Shown here piece by piece: positions 24,736 to 38,069 of a stretch of 64,000 nucleotides of DNA. The position numbers and the translations under genes were made by a program. Below the pieces are notes generated by a model. It made no database searches, had not been told where the DNA came from, and worked only from the letters and a program-made list of their open reading frames with translations. Origin of the DNA: Chaunax sp. Z400 (taxonomy: Eukaryota > Chordata > Actinopteri > Lophiiformes > Chaunacidae); assembly GCA_037577475.1 (NCBI GenBank), contig CM075189.1:12640839-12704838 (forward strand). The letters run 5' to 3'. Position 1 is the first letter of the stretch. Every line of letters begins with the position of its first letter.

Positions 24736-27420
24736 AAATCATTTTCCAGGGAGCCTATTCTTCAAAATCTTCATTTTCAATCCATTTTTGCATGAATAAT
24801 ATTATTGAAATTTATATGGATCTTTCCTTCCTTCTTATTAATTTTTGTATTTTTTTCGTCATGAAGTAAATGTTTTCTACATATTGATATCTGTAGTTTT
24901 TTTTTTACATAGAATTTATATTTTGTCTACAGTTTTATTTCTAGATAATGAAACAACCCTACTTTTACCTCAGATTATCTTGTTAGCTTACATTACTGTA
25001 GATGCACCTATGTACAGATATTATGTACTGTTACCATAACTAAGTAACTTAAATACTAAGTTCAACATAAAAATAATTTAATTCTGCAAATAAATATTGA
25101 AAGCAAAATCAGAAAATAGGAAAAATCAGTGATTCCTTCTTCACCCAAATTAGAGGAGTGTAGGTTATGATAACTTTAATAAAAAGGGACCTGTGGGTCT
25201 TGATGGAGGTGTTGTTCTGTTTTCTCTTTATGGAACCATTAAGGCTGCGATAAACAGCCAACAGTAATGAGTAGCTTCATATTTACTGGTTAAAGACTTA
25301 AAGACTTTTGGACAGTAGCCCTTTTAACCGAGCAGGTAGCCTCATCATAGGTCCTGATTGGACAGACCGACCATCACAGCGATGCGATTGGAGGATTTAA
25401 CTCAGTATAATCTCTTTTCTCTGTTTAGAAAGATTAAAATCAGTTTCAGTCGCTGCTTTAAAGGCAGCTCTACAAACTTTCTATAATGGAATTAAAGCCA
25501 GGATGCCTGTCATGGCCTCTCGTTGTTCATAATATCCACACCCAGAGCTGAAGAGGCGACTCGTTAATTACAGTTTCAGCTACAGGTGAGTTACATGACT
25601 GAGCTAAAGGTCACAGCTGCTTCACACAAACTCCAGAAGCCTGTATTTTTCCTGCCATCTCAACTCTTCTCAAAGCCACATGATAGAGTTTTATGCTTCA
25701 GCGGCTGTGAATGTAAGAATCAGTGTGATGTGTCATGGCTCAGCCTGGTGATCTCACAAATCAGGGTGCATTGTGTGAAGCAGCGAAGCGTAATTGCACA
25801 TGCACTTTGGCCACCTTTCGCGCTCCTCATCATGCTATATAGTGATTGCTGCCCTTGCATAAAGATAGGGAACTGAAAATGCTCTCTGTAACTTTATGGA
25901 AGCAAAAAAGAAAATATGAACAGCATTCACTGTGCAGCATGTATGGATGTACACAATGTAGTGTTAAAATACTTACATTATTTTACACATATTCACTTCT
26001 AACAGTACTGTGTAGGCTGGTCGGCTGCTTGTGCACGGTTTGTTCCCTGTTGTTTGTTTTGTTTTGCACATGTTGTCTTCAACTGTGCAGTTTATAGGTT
26101 TGCACATATACAATATGTATAGCACAAAATATCCTGTCTCCTTACTAAGCCTGTGATGTAATGGGCTTGTATGGTTACCATTAGGTTAAATTTAATGTTG
26201 AATAAAATGTTAATGATAATGTTAAACCATTGCTAAATGTTTTCTAGTCTGTTTATATTTATATGATTGTGTACATTTAACTGAAAAATAGTGGCGCCTT
26301 CAGATAAAATTTCTTATGAGGATTTATGGTAACATGCTGATGTTTAGCAGGTATAAATAACATTTAGAATACTTGCCATCTTAGATTCTGACCCAACAGG
26401 AAGTCCTCTGGGAACATCAGTCATTTTAACCTTATGATGACCAAATATCAAAACCTTCCCGTTTTGTATTTTTGAAAGGAAAACCCAACTTTTAAAAGAA
26501 TATAAGCAGCTTTAATGGATATATTGAAGGACTTTAGTTCACGTCTTGCTGATTATTGTTATTCAGGATCTTTTGTTAGGTACTTATTGTCAGACTGACC
26601 TAAAATCCTCGAACCAGTAGATTTATTACAAGCCTGGATTTCATGAGTAAATAGCAAGAAAAACCTCCGTGTCTTATCATCGCCAGCAGAGCTTAATGGC
26701 TTCTTATTAAAATTTTCATTGCTGGGAAATTCTCCCAGTACAGGCCCACATCTCTTTTAATGTTTCCTGTTGAAGAGAAAACATTAAGAGGATTTGAGGA
26801 TTATATATAGTACATGTGGTGACACCAGTCCTTTACATAATATTAAAATTGAGGAAAATGCATCACATTTTGTTATAATTGCCTGGAGAGTCGATGCACT
26901 GCCTGTCTTAGGAAAACACCATTAATTTTCTGAGCTCACTCCCTGAGGATTTCCTCGTGGGAAGCTGACTGCCAACAAATGGGACACAACGAGCTGATCA
27001 CGATCTGCTGAAGCAACATCTTCTCCTGGATGTTCTTCTGTTTCACACATAAACATTTCTGTGAAATGCAGGTTCATTTGCATCATTTATTTTTAATACA
27101 TTATATTTTATTTTATAATAATCTTCCCTCAGGCCCACATATTCACATGTTGAAGCTTTCTTGTAAATCAGCATGGCTGCTGCAGTGCAGCTCAAAAAGC
27201 TCCTCAGCTTCTACTATAGGATTCAACTGTTTTTCACCAAACTACCACAATTTTATTCTTGTCAGGAAGGTCTTCGGCTTAAAATATGCTAATTAATAAC
27301 ACAGTGATGTGCATATATTTGCAATGATATTAGAAAATTTGACAGTTTAAAGTCTAACAGCCACAGTTGACTGAAAATAATGACAAAAATGTAAATCATG
27401 TCTGAGTTGCAATAAAATGA
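24736..27420. other. Non-coding, no gene recognised
   Basis: A/T-rich at 24780-25130, otherwise mixed sequence. 26670-26790 is high-complexity with agcttaatgg and ttaaaatttt motifs and could be conserved. No transposon or exon is recognised. Confidence 0.5.
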
Positions 27421-27544
27421 TTATTGAGGGGAAGAGACCAGGATTTAAATGCTTGTAACTCTTCCTTGGAATGTCAGTTTTCTAATAAACCAGGTATTGC
27501 AAAGCTTTAAATTTTGATCTGCTGATGCACAATGAAAAGTTTGT

Positions 27545-28190
27545 GGGGAACATAAATATCTGTATTAAATTTCAAGGCAATCTTTCCAATACTTGTTGAG
27601 AAATTTCACCAAAAACCACATGACAACCTCAAGACGGTGCTAGAAGAAAAGTCAGGGGTATGTTAAAATCACTGGGATTCATCCTCTGGGGAACACGAAT
27701 ATCTATACAAAATTATATTATATTATTATTAATTAAAATCCCTCCAAAACTTGTTGAGAATTTCACAAAAAAAAAACACATGAGAACTTCAGGATGCTGT
27801 TAAATCATTGGGATTCATCCTCTGGGGAACACAAATACCTGGATCAAATTTCACAACAATATTTCCAGGACTTGTTGGGAAATTCACTAAAAACCACATG
27901 AGAACTTCAGGATCATGACAGAGGAAAACTCAGGGGTTTGCTAAAATAATTTGGATTCATCCTCTGGGGAACACGAATATCTGTATCAAATTTCACAGCA
28001 ATCTTTTCAATACTTGTTGAGACATTGACTAAAAACCATATGAGAACTTCAGGATGGTGCTACTAGAGGAAAAGTCAGGGGTTTACTAAAATCACTGGGA
28101 TTCATCCTCTGGGGAAAATGTTCAAAATTTCATGGCGATCTTGAATATTGATCAAGATACTAAAAATGTCAAGCTAATCGGATGAAAGTA
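27545..28190 (+). repeat. Tandem array of a unit of about 142 bp
   Basis: The block ggggaa, preceded by tcatcctct in all but the first copy, recurs at 27545, 27688, 27824, 27966 and 28111, giving spacings of 143, 136, 142 and 145. Each unit continues with atatctgtat, aaatttca, ggcaatctt/agcaatctt, cttgttgag, ccacatgagaacttcagga and agtcagggg. Units differ by substitutions and small indels, so the array is old or derived from a dispersed repeat with internal repetition. Confidence 0.9.
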
Positions 28191-28199
28191 GGAGGAAAC

Positions 28200-30395
28200 G
28201 ATGTTCTTAGGCGTCATTTTGCCGATTTGTTATGAAGACTTTTTGAATCTGTTCATTCATCATGTTGATGAAAATGTCTTCTAGCAGCACTTAATGTATT
28301 TGCGACTATAAATTAGACACACATAAACGTCAGTCCTGGGAATGATGTACATGTTGTGTGTAAATAATATGTATTAACAGTATATGAGTACACATCGTAT
28401 TACACGTGATTCTTTCATTCACCTCTGCAGCTAATGGTCTATGTCTTTCCAGCCTCATGCAGCGATGCACAGCTCATAATGTTTTCCAAACAAACCCACG
28501 CACACAATGAGGCGCTGGTTCTGATATATAGCACCATTCATCATCCTCGGTCAATGGCCTCGGCTCCATCCAACTATTACTCATTAGAGTAAAAGAAAAA
28601 AGAAACCATGAGTGTTTCTTGTCTTTACAAACTCTGCAGGGAAGAAGCACTTAAATTGAATTCACTTTTCTTCCTGCTGGTCGGTAGGAGAAAGTGAACC
28701 AAAAGGGTTTAACAAGAATTGTGGTTCTCTGTGGTTAAATTGCTGTCATATGACCAGAAATGTCTCATGATGTTGAAGACTCTGGCAAAAATACCTTAAA
28801 ACCACTCTGAAACTCCAACTTTGTCATTAAATGGAGTCCCATCATCCTGTAACTTTGTTGAAATATGATTAGGATGCTACTCAGTGTTTCTGTCCAAAAA
28901 GTCTCTCAGCAATGGAGAAATCATGACGTTGAGAAGAAGGCCCACAAATAAAAACCGGTAATGACTAGAGGCATGGTCGACAAATAAAAGGTCAGCCCCC
29001 AAATAAAGGCCAGGGAGAAATGCAAAAGAGGATAATCCCCTGGTCTTCTCTTCTTCTTCTCGTTCCTCTTCTTTCAGCTTTTCCCGTTAGGGGTCACCAC
29101 AGCAGATCATCCGTATCCATCTCAGCTGGTTTCCGGGACCTCGACTGATCCGGGTCGGGATTCACGTACCAACCAAACTGGCAGCTGAGTAGATTTCAGC
29201 CGAGTGAGTGAAGTCATTATGTTTATGATACAGTTATCATAGTTTGAAATGCTAATATATGAAGTCCATCTAAGGTATTTAGTCTGTACACTTTGGGCCT
29301 GACTTTTATGGAGCTTTAGCTCAAGTCACATGTTAATACCTGGTTAGCATTAGCTGCTGTCGTGCATGCCTCACCATCACATTCATAAGCTTCATTCATA
29401 AGCTTAGCGCCCAGCTGACACAGAGCATCCAGTCATATTTTGGTATCAAAGTTCATCAGCTATCCTTTAATTAATTTTGCATTCATTGTCTTTGTGCACC
29501 TCACTCAGTGTGTGTATATGTACATGTACTTTTTGTGTGTGGGTGCGTTAAGGCAGAGCGAATGAAGTGTATCCCTGCGTTGTTTTACAACACAGAGGTG
29601 AGCTGACCTCCTGCAAGCCAATTAGGGTTCGCGAGAGTAGAGATAATGAGGGGGAGGCATGTGCATGTGAAAAATACATGACTCTCCCATTTACCGACAA
29701 ATTAGCTGCCTGGATGGTGAGTAGCTCAAAACAACAACTGGTAAAAGGTCAAAAAGGAGACACAGCTAGATGGATATCCTCAGGTTCTGCAGCGCCGCCT
29801 GCTCTCTGCTAAGATGCCTGTAATTCCTTTACCAGCGGGGCCTAATTAATCATCAGCAAGGATGAAACAGGGCGGGAGGTGCAAAGACCCACATGTTTTT
29901 ACTCCCTCTGTTATCTCCCCTGGAGTTAGATGATAATATCGTCACCATTTGCCAGCAATCATTACAGACTGGACTGTGCTCCAGGACTTGGACACAGGAC
30001 CTCCATCCTCCAGAGGTGAGGGAAACAAAGGAGCCCACGGTCATGTATTCATATCACAAAAGTCATTATCCCAGCCTGCACAGGAGTCTGCAGCTCCTTT
30101 TCTCAAGTAGGAGAGACGGGCGGAGGACGTGTCGTAGATGGAAGCCGGGAGCTGAAATAAAAGATTCATCACTGAGAGTCTGAGGAGTTCATTCCTGAAG
30201 GAGACAAATCACTTTTGAAATTTTATTCCACAGTGAAAAAGGATTTGATAACACGGGAACAGGGAGCAACAGGGTGAAGACATTAATTCAAAATTTTGAA
30301 TCTCAAAAAGTTGAGCTTGCTAAGAAATATAAACCAAAAATTTCAACACAAACTTTTTTTCCCATAATTAAAATGCAGGTTTTAACCATTCAGCA
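28200..30395. other. Non-coding with dispersed-repeat fragments
   Basis: 28941-29028 carries three aaataaa-containing subrepeats typical of a teleost dispersed element. 29064-29192 (cagcttttcccgttaggggt, then caccacagcagatcat) is a fragment of a widespread LINE-derived repeat. 29560-30010 is high-complexity sequence with cctaattaatcatcagcaag and could be conserved non-coding. No exon is recognised. Confidence 0.5.
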
Positions 30396-30500
30396 AAGGT
30401 CAGTAAGTCTAAGGTCAGTAAGTCCAAGGTCAGTAAGTCTAAGGTCAGTAAGTCTAAGGTCAGTAAGTCTAAGGTCAGTAAGTCTAAGGTCAGTCTGTCT
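30396..30500 (+). repeat. 15-bp minisatellite, seven units
   Basis: Six near-perfect units of AAGGTCAGTAAGTCT (30396-30485, one single-base variant) and a diverged seventh to 30500. The 15-bp period keeps a frame open, giving an Arg-Ser-Val-Ser-Leu peptide repeat, with no sign of real coding. Confidence 0.97.
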
Positions 30501-30540
30501 CTGCAGGACTCCAGCGCAGCAAACACTGATTTGTACGAGA

Positions 30541-30807
30541 TGCCATTAGCGCCTCACAGCAAGGAGGTTCTGGGTTTGAATCCCAGCCTGGGGCCTTTCT
30601 GTATGGAGTTTTGGAGGTCCTCCCTGGGTCTGTGTTACCTCTGGCTGCTCCGGCTGCTCCGGCTTCCTCCCACCGTCAAAAGATATGCAACATAGTTGAA
30701 ACTGGTCTAACGTGTGGTGTGAATGTGAACATAATGTTTGACCCTGTATGTGTCAGCTGGGAAAGGCAAAAAGGATAACCTGTGATAGAAAATAAACAGA
30801 AGATGGA
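30541..30807 (+). mobile_element. SINE-like teleost dispersed repeat
   Basis: A B-box-like sequence (tgggtttgaatcccag) is followed by ggggcctttctgtatggagt, ggcttcctcccacc and ggtgtgaatgtgaac, in the order found in a very common fish interspersed repeat. The copy is diverged and lacks a clean 5' end. A 9-bp direct doublet (ggctgctcc) lies at about 30643-30660. Confidence 0.7.
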
Positions 30808-31362
30808 AATATCCTGCAGTTTGACACAGCAAAAGGAAAAATACACTCTTTGTTTAACTGCTAACACTTTACTAGCTTAATTCTTCTCTAGAGGAACTAA
30901 AGAGGGTGATTAGGATGGATACAGCATCCCTACAGCTGGCAGCAGATCATTTGGCTCTGTAGCAATCAAGAGGAAAAAACTGCTAAATGCTCTCTCAGAA
31001 TAGCACCAATTATTTTTTTCCATGTTCTATCCCTTCCATGATGTACGATTGTGTTTTCCTACAGTCTGTGGTTTATGGCACAAAGCGACCACGTGACGAA
31101 CCGAAAGCCTCAGCGTTTCTTTTATAGCCTGTGTGAAAATTGTGGCTGTGTTGTTGAATGAAATACATCATTTTAACAGTTGCTAAAACACTTTCCATAC
31201 ATGTCACACTGGTTATTAATACGTCAGATGAAATCCACAGTGTGCTGTTTTGTCTTCTCCTTCATGCAAATGACTGAAATGGATGAGAAACAACAAACCA
31301 AAGCTAAGTAAAGCTAACATAAGGTGTCTTCTATTAACAGCTTCACCACTGTAACTGTCCCA

Positions 31363-31364
<2 letters not shown>
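30808..31364. other. Non-coding, no recognised feature
   Basis: No exon, RNA or transposon recognised. Confidence 0.5.

Positions 31365-31443
<79 letters not shown>
31365..31443 (+). repeat. (CT)n microsatellite, about 39 units
   Basis: A perfect pyrimidine dinucleotide tract. The Ser-Leu frame over it is a repeat translation. Confidence 0.98.
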
Positions 31444-31445
<2 letters not shown>

Positions 31446-31734
31446 AGGGGAGTTTCTATCTTTTGTCACAAGATTAGACTCAGTTCCAGTGATTACTCAG
31501 AGCTCGACAGTCAACCTGCAGGTGAGAATTATGCCTGTGCATATCTTTGCATATTTAAGTCTGAATATTTGAATGTAGAACATTCTAATCACTGAATATT
31601 TTCATGTCCTTGAAGTTGATACTGTGATGTCCGTCGTGCCGCCTCGCTTCTGTTCCTGTGAGGCTGAAGAGAGCCGAGTATGTAAGTATGACTAGGAAAC
31701 AGGAAGTGGCTTATTGTGGACACAGATACTTCAT

Positions 31735-31735
<1 letters not shown>

Positions 31736-31806
<71 letters not shown>

Positions 31807-31857
31807 TGTGTTATTCCTTAGCCCAAGTATATATAGATATAATAATAATAATAATAA
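31736..31857 (+). repeat. (CA)n tract followed by (ATA)n tract
   Basis: (CA)n at 31736-31804, then a 35-bp spacer, then (ATA)n at 31839-31857. Confidence 0.97.
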
Positions 31858-31859
31858 AA

Positions 31860-33386
31860 CCTCTCCACATGCTGCAGAGCCTCTCTTCACTGCAGGGGGA
31901 AAATGAAGACTTAAAATAAATACCTAAAAGGCGTAATTGAAGTAGTTTTGGGGATTATGATGCTAAGCTACTGGTTCAATCTGCCTCGATCGACAAAATC
32001 TGGATGGGAAAAGTGATTAGATTCAAGAACAAATTAGTACTGAGTCCATTTTGATCAGCTAATGATTTAAAACTGAGGACATAATAGTGATAGTTGACTA
32101 AAAACAAAGCATATGAACCTTTCCTCACATCAGGGGCTCATTTGTGTTTTACCTATAGATAAAAGAGGGTTACATGTATTTGAAAGTTGCTAATTAACTA
32201 AAGGCAGAAATAATGATTTGTTCTTGCTGCTGATCTTTTTTATTAACAAGCAGAAGACAAAAACAAAGATATACAGCTGTGGGAATAATTCAGGAATAAC
32301 ATCAACAGTCTCAGTGTTGGTGTTTGTAAATGATTTGCATATAAAGACATGATACTTACATTAGTTTAACTATAAAATAAATGTTCTGATTAGAGGAAAC
32401 CAATGACTGGAATTCCAAACTTAATCTACAGGTGTGATCCTGGAAAAACAATAATTGATTGTTCAGTCAGTGTTTGACGACCTGGTAAAAGTCAACGTAT
32501 CTTTTCAGCGAGCTGCAACATTCCTGGACTTTCCCGAAAATGCATTTATTCCATTTGCCACAAACAGCTGAGATGAAACTCTTTTAATATTGTATGCTTA
32601 CATATATCAAAAGCATGTTGTTAGTAACAATACAGATTGAAGTGTCCTCCTCACAACCTAAATATCAATCATCTGAGAAAAGCCACGAGGGCCCGGATAT
32701 CAACAAAAGTCACCGTGGAGATCAATAACCTATTTATAAGGCGAGGGGGCTGTGTGGAAAAAACCCACTGCTGTCTCTCACCAGGGGCCTCGATGCAAAG
32801 CGACGGTCGTCAAGCTGCTAATCAGCCATGTCAGAGCAAAAGAAACAATGCAAAGATCAAGGCTCCTTACATCAGCAGCTCGCATCCTCTTCCATTTTTA
32901 ACCCAACGGTGCAAGGTTACGAAACGAGAGGAGGTGCGAGGGAAGGAGAAACCACCAGGAGAGCGCCCTGTAGAAATTAGCTTTGTTCCTGCTGACAGGT
33001 TGACTGGGGTCCAAGCAGGAGCTACACGACCAAGGGATCTGAGAGAGGACAGGTTCTGAAGAAGCCAGCTGACTGCACCATCTGGCCTACTTAAGAAGGC
33101 TCCTGCTCCTTGAAAAATGAAAGTGAGACTTTGCCACATGACAATAGATGATGTTCAGATGTGGAGGGATGACAGCCTGCAGCCTGTTTCTGGTGAACAC
33201 ACAGCTTTCAAGGATTTGTTTAGCTGGAAATGTGTTTGTAGCGGCACATAAAACACAAGAAGGGCCTCGACCTCTGACAACAGTCCCTTTAGAATACATT
33301 AAACCCTATAGTCTAAATCAGTATTATTCTCCTATGACGCTATCTGTATTATTACTGGCTGATCTTAGCCTCTATCTGTACATCTA
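31860..33386. other. Non-coding; a long chance frame in high-complexity DNA
   Basis: The 140-codon frame at 32637-33059 resembles no protein I know and has no splice-supported partner. The underlying DNA, particularly 32670-32880, is single-copy looking and includes ctgctaatcagcc, so a conserved non-coding element is possible. Confidence 0.45.
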
Positions 33387-33760
33387 ACTTGTGGAATGGT
33401 TTGGAGTTGGACCTAAATAAAAAAAGTTTAAAAAGATGTACAAAAAAATAATATCTTTAAGAGTTGTGACAACTGTGTGTTTTTTATTTATTTAATATGT
33501 ATCTATTTTTTATTCTTTTTGACACTGGGTGGGTATATGGTTGGTAGAATTGGGATATTTGTCTATGTTTATAAAATGTATCTGGGGGTATATCAAATTG
33601 GGATACTTGTTTATATTCAAACATTCTGTTGGGTTGTACATTGAATTGTTATAGGCTTTATAAATTAGAATACATGAATTTATTTTGAGTAGATGAAAAA
33701 AGGGGAAGGAATAAATAAGCGTCTACTTCTTCCTGCTCTTTTCCCCTTGTTTATTACATT
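33387..33760 (+). mobile_element. LINE 3' end (RT C-terminus and tail)
   Basis: The sequence encodes the typical C-terminal end of a fish CR1/L2-type reverse transcriptase frame (LWNGLELDLN, then a lysine-rich segment) before a long A/T-rich 3' UTR ending in aaaaaggggaaggaataaat and cttcttcctgctcttttccc. 5'-truncated and without an intact frame. Confidence 0.65.
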
Positions 33761-36300
33761 GTCTCTCCTTCCTCCTTTCGTCAGGTTGCAGACCAAGACT
33801 ATAAATATTCTAACTGTATTTGCATAAAATCTGCAAAAACAAATTTAAAGTTCCATGTATTTCCATCCAGCTCTGTTATATGAACTACCACAACGTTGCA
33901 GAAGAAGATGTTACAAAAGATGAATTCACAAATTTAAAATGTGCATAAAGACGTGGATTGAGATGCACTTTTTTTTATAGATATCAGGTCATCCCAGAAA
34001 ATGTCTGGACACTAAACCTATAATAATCTGTATATTCCAAAATAAAGTTGGCCCAAGATTATCTGACAGCAGACTAATTTTAAATGTTTGGGTGGAGATC
34101 AGATCTTTCACATCTGTGGATCTCAAAAACTGATATATCTGTGTTGCTTTTTCCTGCAGACCCAGAGGAGTTTTGTCATGACCACATGTCCAGATATTGA
34201 ACCACTGCTGGATCTCGACAGTCATCCAACTATTGTACCTAGAACCTGCATGTCAAAAACAGGTAGGACAGAACAAGACACAGATAATACATCTTTTATT
34301 AAGGCTCTAGCCATGATATTAGCAATAACCCAGTGTCCTGAATCCTCCCACCTTTTTTTTTTTTCTGAGCGAGTAAGGTCCAAGTCATAGGAGTGTTTGA
34401 TGTATTGGAGGATTTTTTTCTTTTTCATCACAGCGAGTGAGCCTTCCAAGTGTGGGCGTCTGCTGGAGGCGGACTAATCCTCCTTGGTCTCGGCATCCAA
34501 ACAGACCCAACATGAAAGGAACGTACAATTACCTATCCTTATTCCAGACCAAGTGGACGCCATTACCAATAAATGTAGAGTTGTTTCCCATCATTCTGAC
34601 TCCTCTGTGTGCAGAGGACAATGTGGGCTTTTTCTTTCTTTCTGAAACACTGTGAGAGACGTTTGAGGCGTTGTGTAACTGGGACGAGTAGAGACAGATA
34701 CTTGATTTTAAGGTGCATCATATCCCTGGAGTATAAATACTCCACAAATCTACTTTTGGCAGAAACATTAAATGACACTGAATTTTGACACAAAATATTC
34801 CTCAGTGACTCCAGATTTCTTTCTCTGTTCTTTCTCTCAGATTGTTAATTATGAGTTTAAATTCTTGGGATCAGCTTTATCACTTCATCACATTTAATAA
34901 AATGGTTTTATATTAAAAAAAAATGAATGTTTACAAATTCAACAACTTGAATGTGATTAATTACAAGAGATAAAATAAGTAATTTAAAATGCATTGCTTC
35001 CATAGTATGTATAATACTTAATAATAATAATAGATTATAAGAAATATTTTAATATTTATTTATCATTATAAAATGTATAATTTATTTAAAAAATTGTATT
35101 ATTATAAAATTTATAATAAATTTATATTTGACACTACATTAGGCAGTTTTCCTTAACTTTAGGTGTTAACTTTATTTTCAAACCTAAAAAATTTAAGTAA
35201 ATAAGTTGTTGTTTTTTTCGTTTGAGTAGGCCTTTATTAAGTATAAGTATGTATAATATTGCAAGAGGAGAACATTTAACTGGTGTTATCTCGCAATAAT
35301 CTTATTAAAATATATCTATTGTAATCTTGAAATATATGAAATAATATGATTATTGCCTGTGGAGCCTCATATGTTCAAACACATGAAACATCAATTGTTT
35401 TAGATTGTAGAAGGACACATTTAAGTTTACATTAATTCCATTAATTAGATTTATGCTTACAGTGGTTACATACATAACCACAGCTCTCTGAATCAGAAAA
35501 CTATCTTTGAGCTCAAGCAAGTTCAACAGAGCATCCAGATAATCAGGTCTACACATGTAACCCTCTTTTCTCACGCTGCTTGGTGTGAAATTACCATTTT
35601 AAATTTAAAACCTATCATACTGGGAACGGTCCCCAGCTCTGACAGTGACAGTCCAATTTCACAACTCATTCCTTCACTGTCACCTTTGAGCTAAATATAG
35701 CACCAAGTTTCTGCCTCAAAGTGTTCATCTGACAGGTGATGAAGGCAAATTCTCTGCCACTCCATCAAACTGACACTCTGACACCACTGAGAGGCCAATC
35801 ATTCAAACCACACAAAGGGTGCCTCCATTAAATATGTATTATATTCTTTTCAGCTATATAAAGACACTCATTTCTCTTTGCACATGAAAATGAAACCAGT
35901 CTGAGGTGAACCAGAGCAACAAGACAAAAAGTCAAGGAGTTTTTCATTTCACCAGTGGAATCACTTTTCTTCCACTCCAGAACAAACCCACCCTCTGTTC
36001 TCCTCTCACATCTTGTGCATACGGAACCTCAGAGAGATAATCCGCCTACACCCTCCTCAGCTTATGACAATTCACCCTGATGCATGGACAGTTCTTCCAT
36101 CCTGAGAGGCTGAGAGGAACGTGGTTTATGTTTTGTACCAGTGATGTCCTACTTAAGCTCTCACTGAACCGGGAATCCACAGTTTCACCACTGGATTTAT
36201 ATTGTGTCCACTTTGATTTAGACTGAAAGCTGCTGCATAGCCTGCAAATACAAACGGTAATATATCAGATAAAATAATAAAGATCCCAAAGTCCAGCATT
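33761..36300. other. Non-coding, partly very A/T-rich
   Basis: 34900-35350 is strongly A/T-rich with overlapping attataaaat/ttataataaa motifs. No exon or RNA gene recognised. Confidence 0.5.
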
Positions 36301-36301
36301 G

Positions 36302-36580
36302 GTCTGTTTGTTTATTTGTTTGACTGGTAGCAGGATCAATCAAAAAGTTATGAATGGATTGTGATTTTTTTTCTTTTGTTGTAGAGGTAAGATACAGCCC
36401 AAGGAACAATCCATTAGATTTTGGTGGTGATCTGGACATCATCTGGATCCAGGATGTTTTTAAAGGGTTTTTATTTACTGCAGAATAGGAGTTATAAAAA
36501 GACTTTTGCATCTAAATGACACAAAGACGTCCCCATAAGATGTAGCACACATCTGGATCCACATAATATTCTGGATCTAG
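36302..36580 (+). mobile_element. Palindrome-ended teleost repeat, sense fragment
   Basis: gtttgtttatttgtttgact, then agcaggatcaatcaaaaagt, then gtagaggtaagatacagccc and ttttggtggtgatctggaca follow the order of the common teleost repeat whose 5' end is seen at 19187. The hairpin end itself is missing. Confidence 0.65.
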
Positions 36581-38069
36581 TGATCCTGAATGTTTAAATT
36601 TATAGGGCTCATGTATAAATCACTATGAAATAATAATAACGCTACAGACAGCAAACAGCAGCTTTGCAACAATTTGCATCTTGTTTATCTCAAGGCTAAG
36701 ATTTTTTTTTTCTTTACTGCTCACTGACGTGAATGCAAGCAATGAAAATTATATTCAGTTTCAGCCACTATGTATAAACACTAACAGTATAAAACGTGCA
36801 TTTTTTTTGAAGATATGTTGCAATCACATCACATGTCAGAGCACATAATTATCACGCAGGCAGAGATTTACTGTGGGAGGGGGGCAGCCATGAACATCAA
36901 AGACTTAACATGCATGCACAGCTCCAATCCTAGATTTTATGCAAATCAACATGCAGGGTTTTTTCATTTCCAGGCCAAGACACACAGAGAGAAAATCAAA
37001 GAATCCGCAGGAGATGATGTGAGCAAGACGATGCAACTGTTTGGATGTTTCTGGGAGGCAAGTAAGTAAATAAATAAATAACAATGTCCCCATGCAAAAG
37101 AAAGAAAGAAATGGACATAGTGAGGAGTGACCTGGTTTATTAAAAGTCTAGGTAGCTGCTTTGGAAAATAACTGACACTAGAAAAGGCAGTTTCCAGGTC
37201 ACATCAGGCGCTTGAGGGAGGTGATGTTATGATATTGACTTATTGAAGCCTTGCCACATGTGCCATCGACTTCTAAAGAACGACCTCTCATGAAATAATT
37301 ACTCCCCAAGGCTTTTGTCATTTACTAATCTTGGTGAAATGTTCTACCAGGGGCAAACAGGAAGCATTTGAAAGTGTTTTGCTTTATTATGGGTGGTATC
37401 TCAGATGTGCCAATGCGAGTCATAAAGGGATGTAATCATCTTTGAATGAGATGCCATAGCTATTTACCTCTTTTATTCTATCATTTCATATCACTTTTCT
37501 TTATAGCAATTTTTTACCATGAAGGAAACACTGAATAATTTGCTTGTTTTCTACAACTGGACAGAGGAGATGGGGAAAATGGGGTGAAACATGGCTAAAA
37601 AGAGCTGAAAAATACAAACGTTCTCATGGAGAATGAATATGAAAATGTTAAATAATGACCTTTCTGGCATTCCTTGTTCATCCCCTACTTGCTATGCATC
37701 GTTTTGGTTGATTGCATGCAGGAAATTTTATGACGAACAATCCAAAGTAATTTTATGGAACAGCTGCTCGGTCCTAACCAGGCGATTATGTTTGCATCGT
37801 GCACCGTGTCATCCCACTGATTATAGTTCAATGTTGCTGAATTGACCTTGAGGATCAAACATGGAAGAGTAATATGCTATCTATAATTAATGCAACATGT
37901 TTCTTTCCTTGACTTTTAGAGTCAACCTCTCAGCTTCCCATCTTCCTGCAGGGCCTTATTTATATGTATATACATGTATGTGTGTTTGGGTATATGTGCA
38001 TGTGAGCTACACCAGCAGCAGAGCAGCTCAGCAGCTGCAGCTTTAGTCCTCCATCAGTGACAAGTAGAG
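36581..38069. other. Non-coding; candidate conserved element at 37630-37900
   Basis: 37400-37520 and 37630-37900 are high-complexity, repeat-free sequences with motifs such as gattatgtttgcat (octamer-like) and ctataattaatgc. No exon recognised. Confidence 0.45.

Noticed and set aside
30274..30549. RSVSL-repeat protein or CRISPR-like array
   Set aside because: A 15-bp tandem repeat with no spacers; its period is a multiple of three, which keeps a chance frame open.
32637..33059. 140-codon open frame as a gene
   Set aside because: No recognisable protein family, no splice partners and no obvious promoter; length is within chance for 64 kb on six frames.
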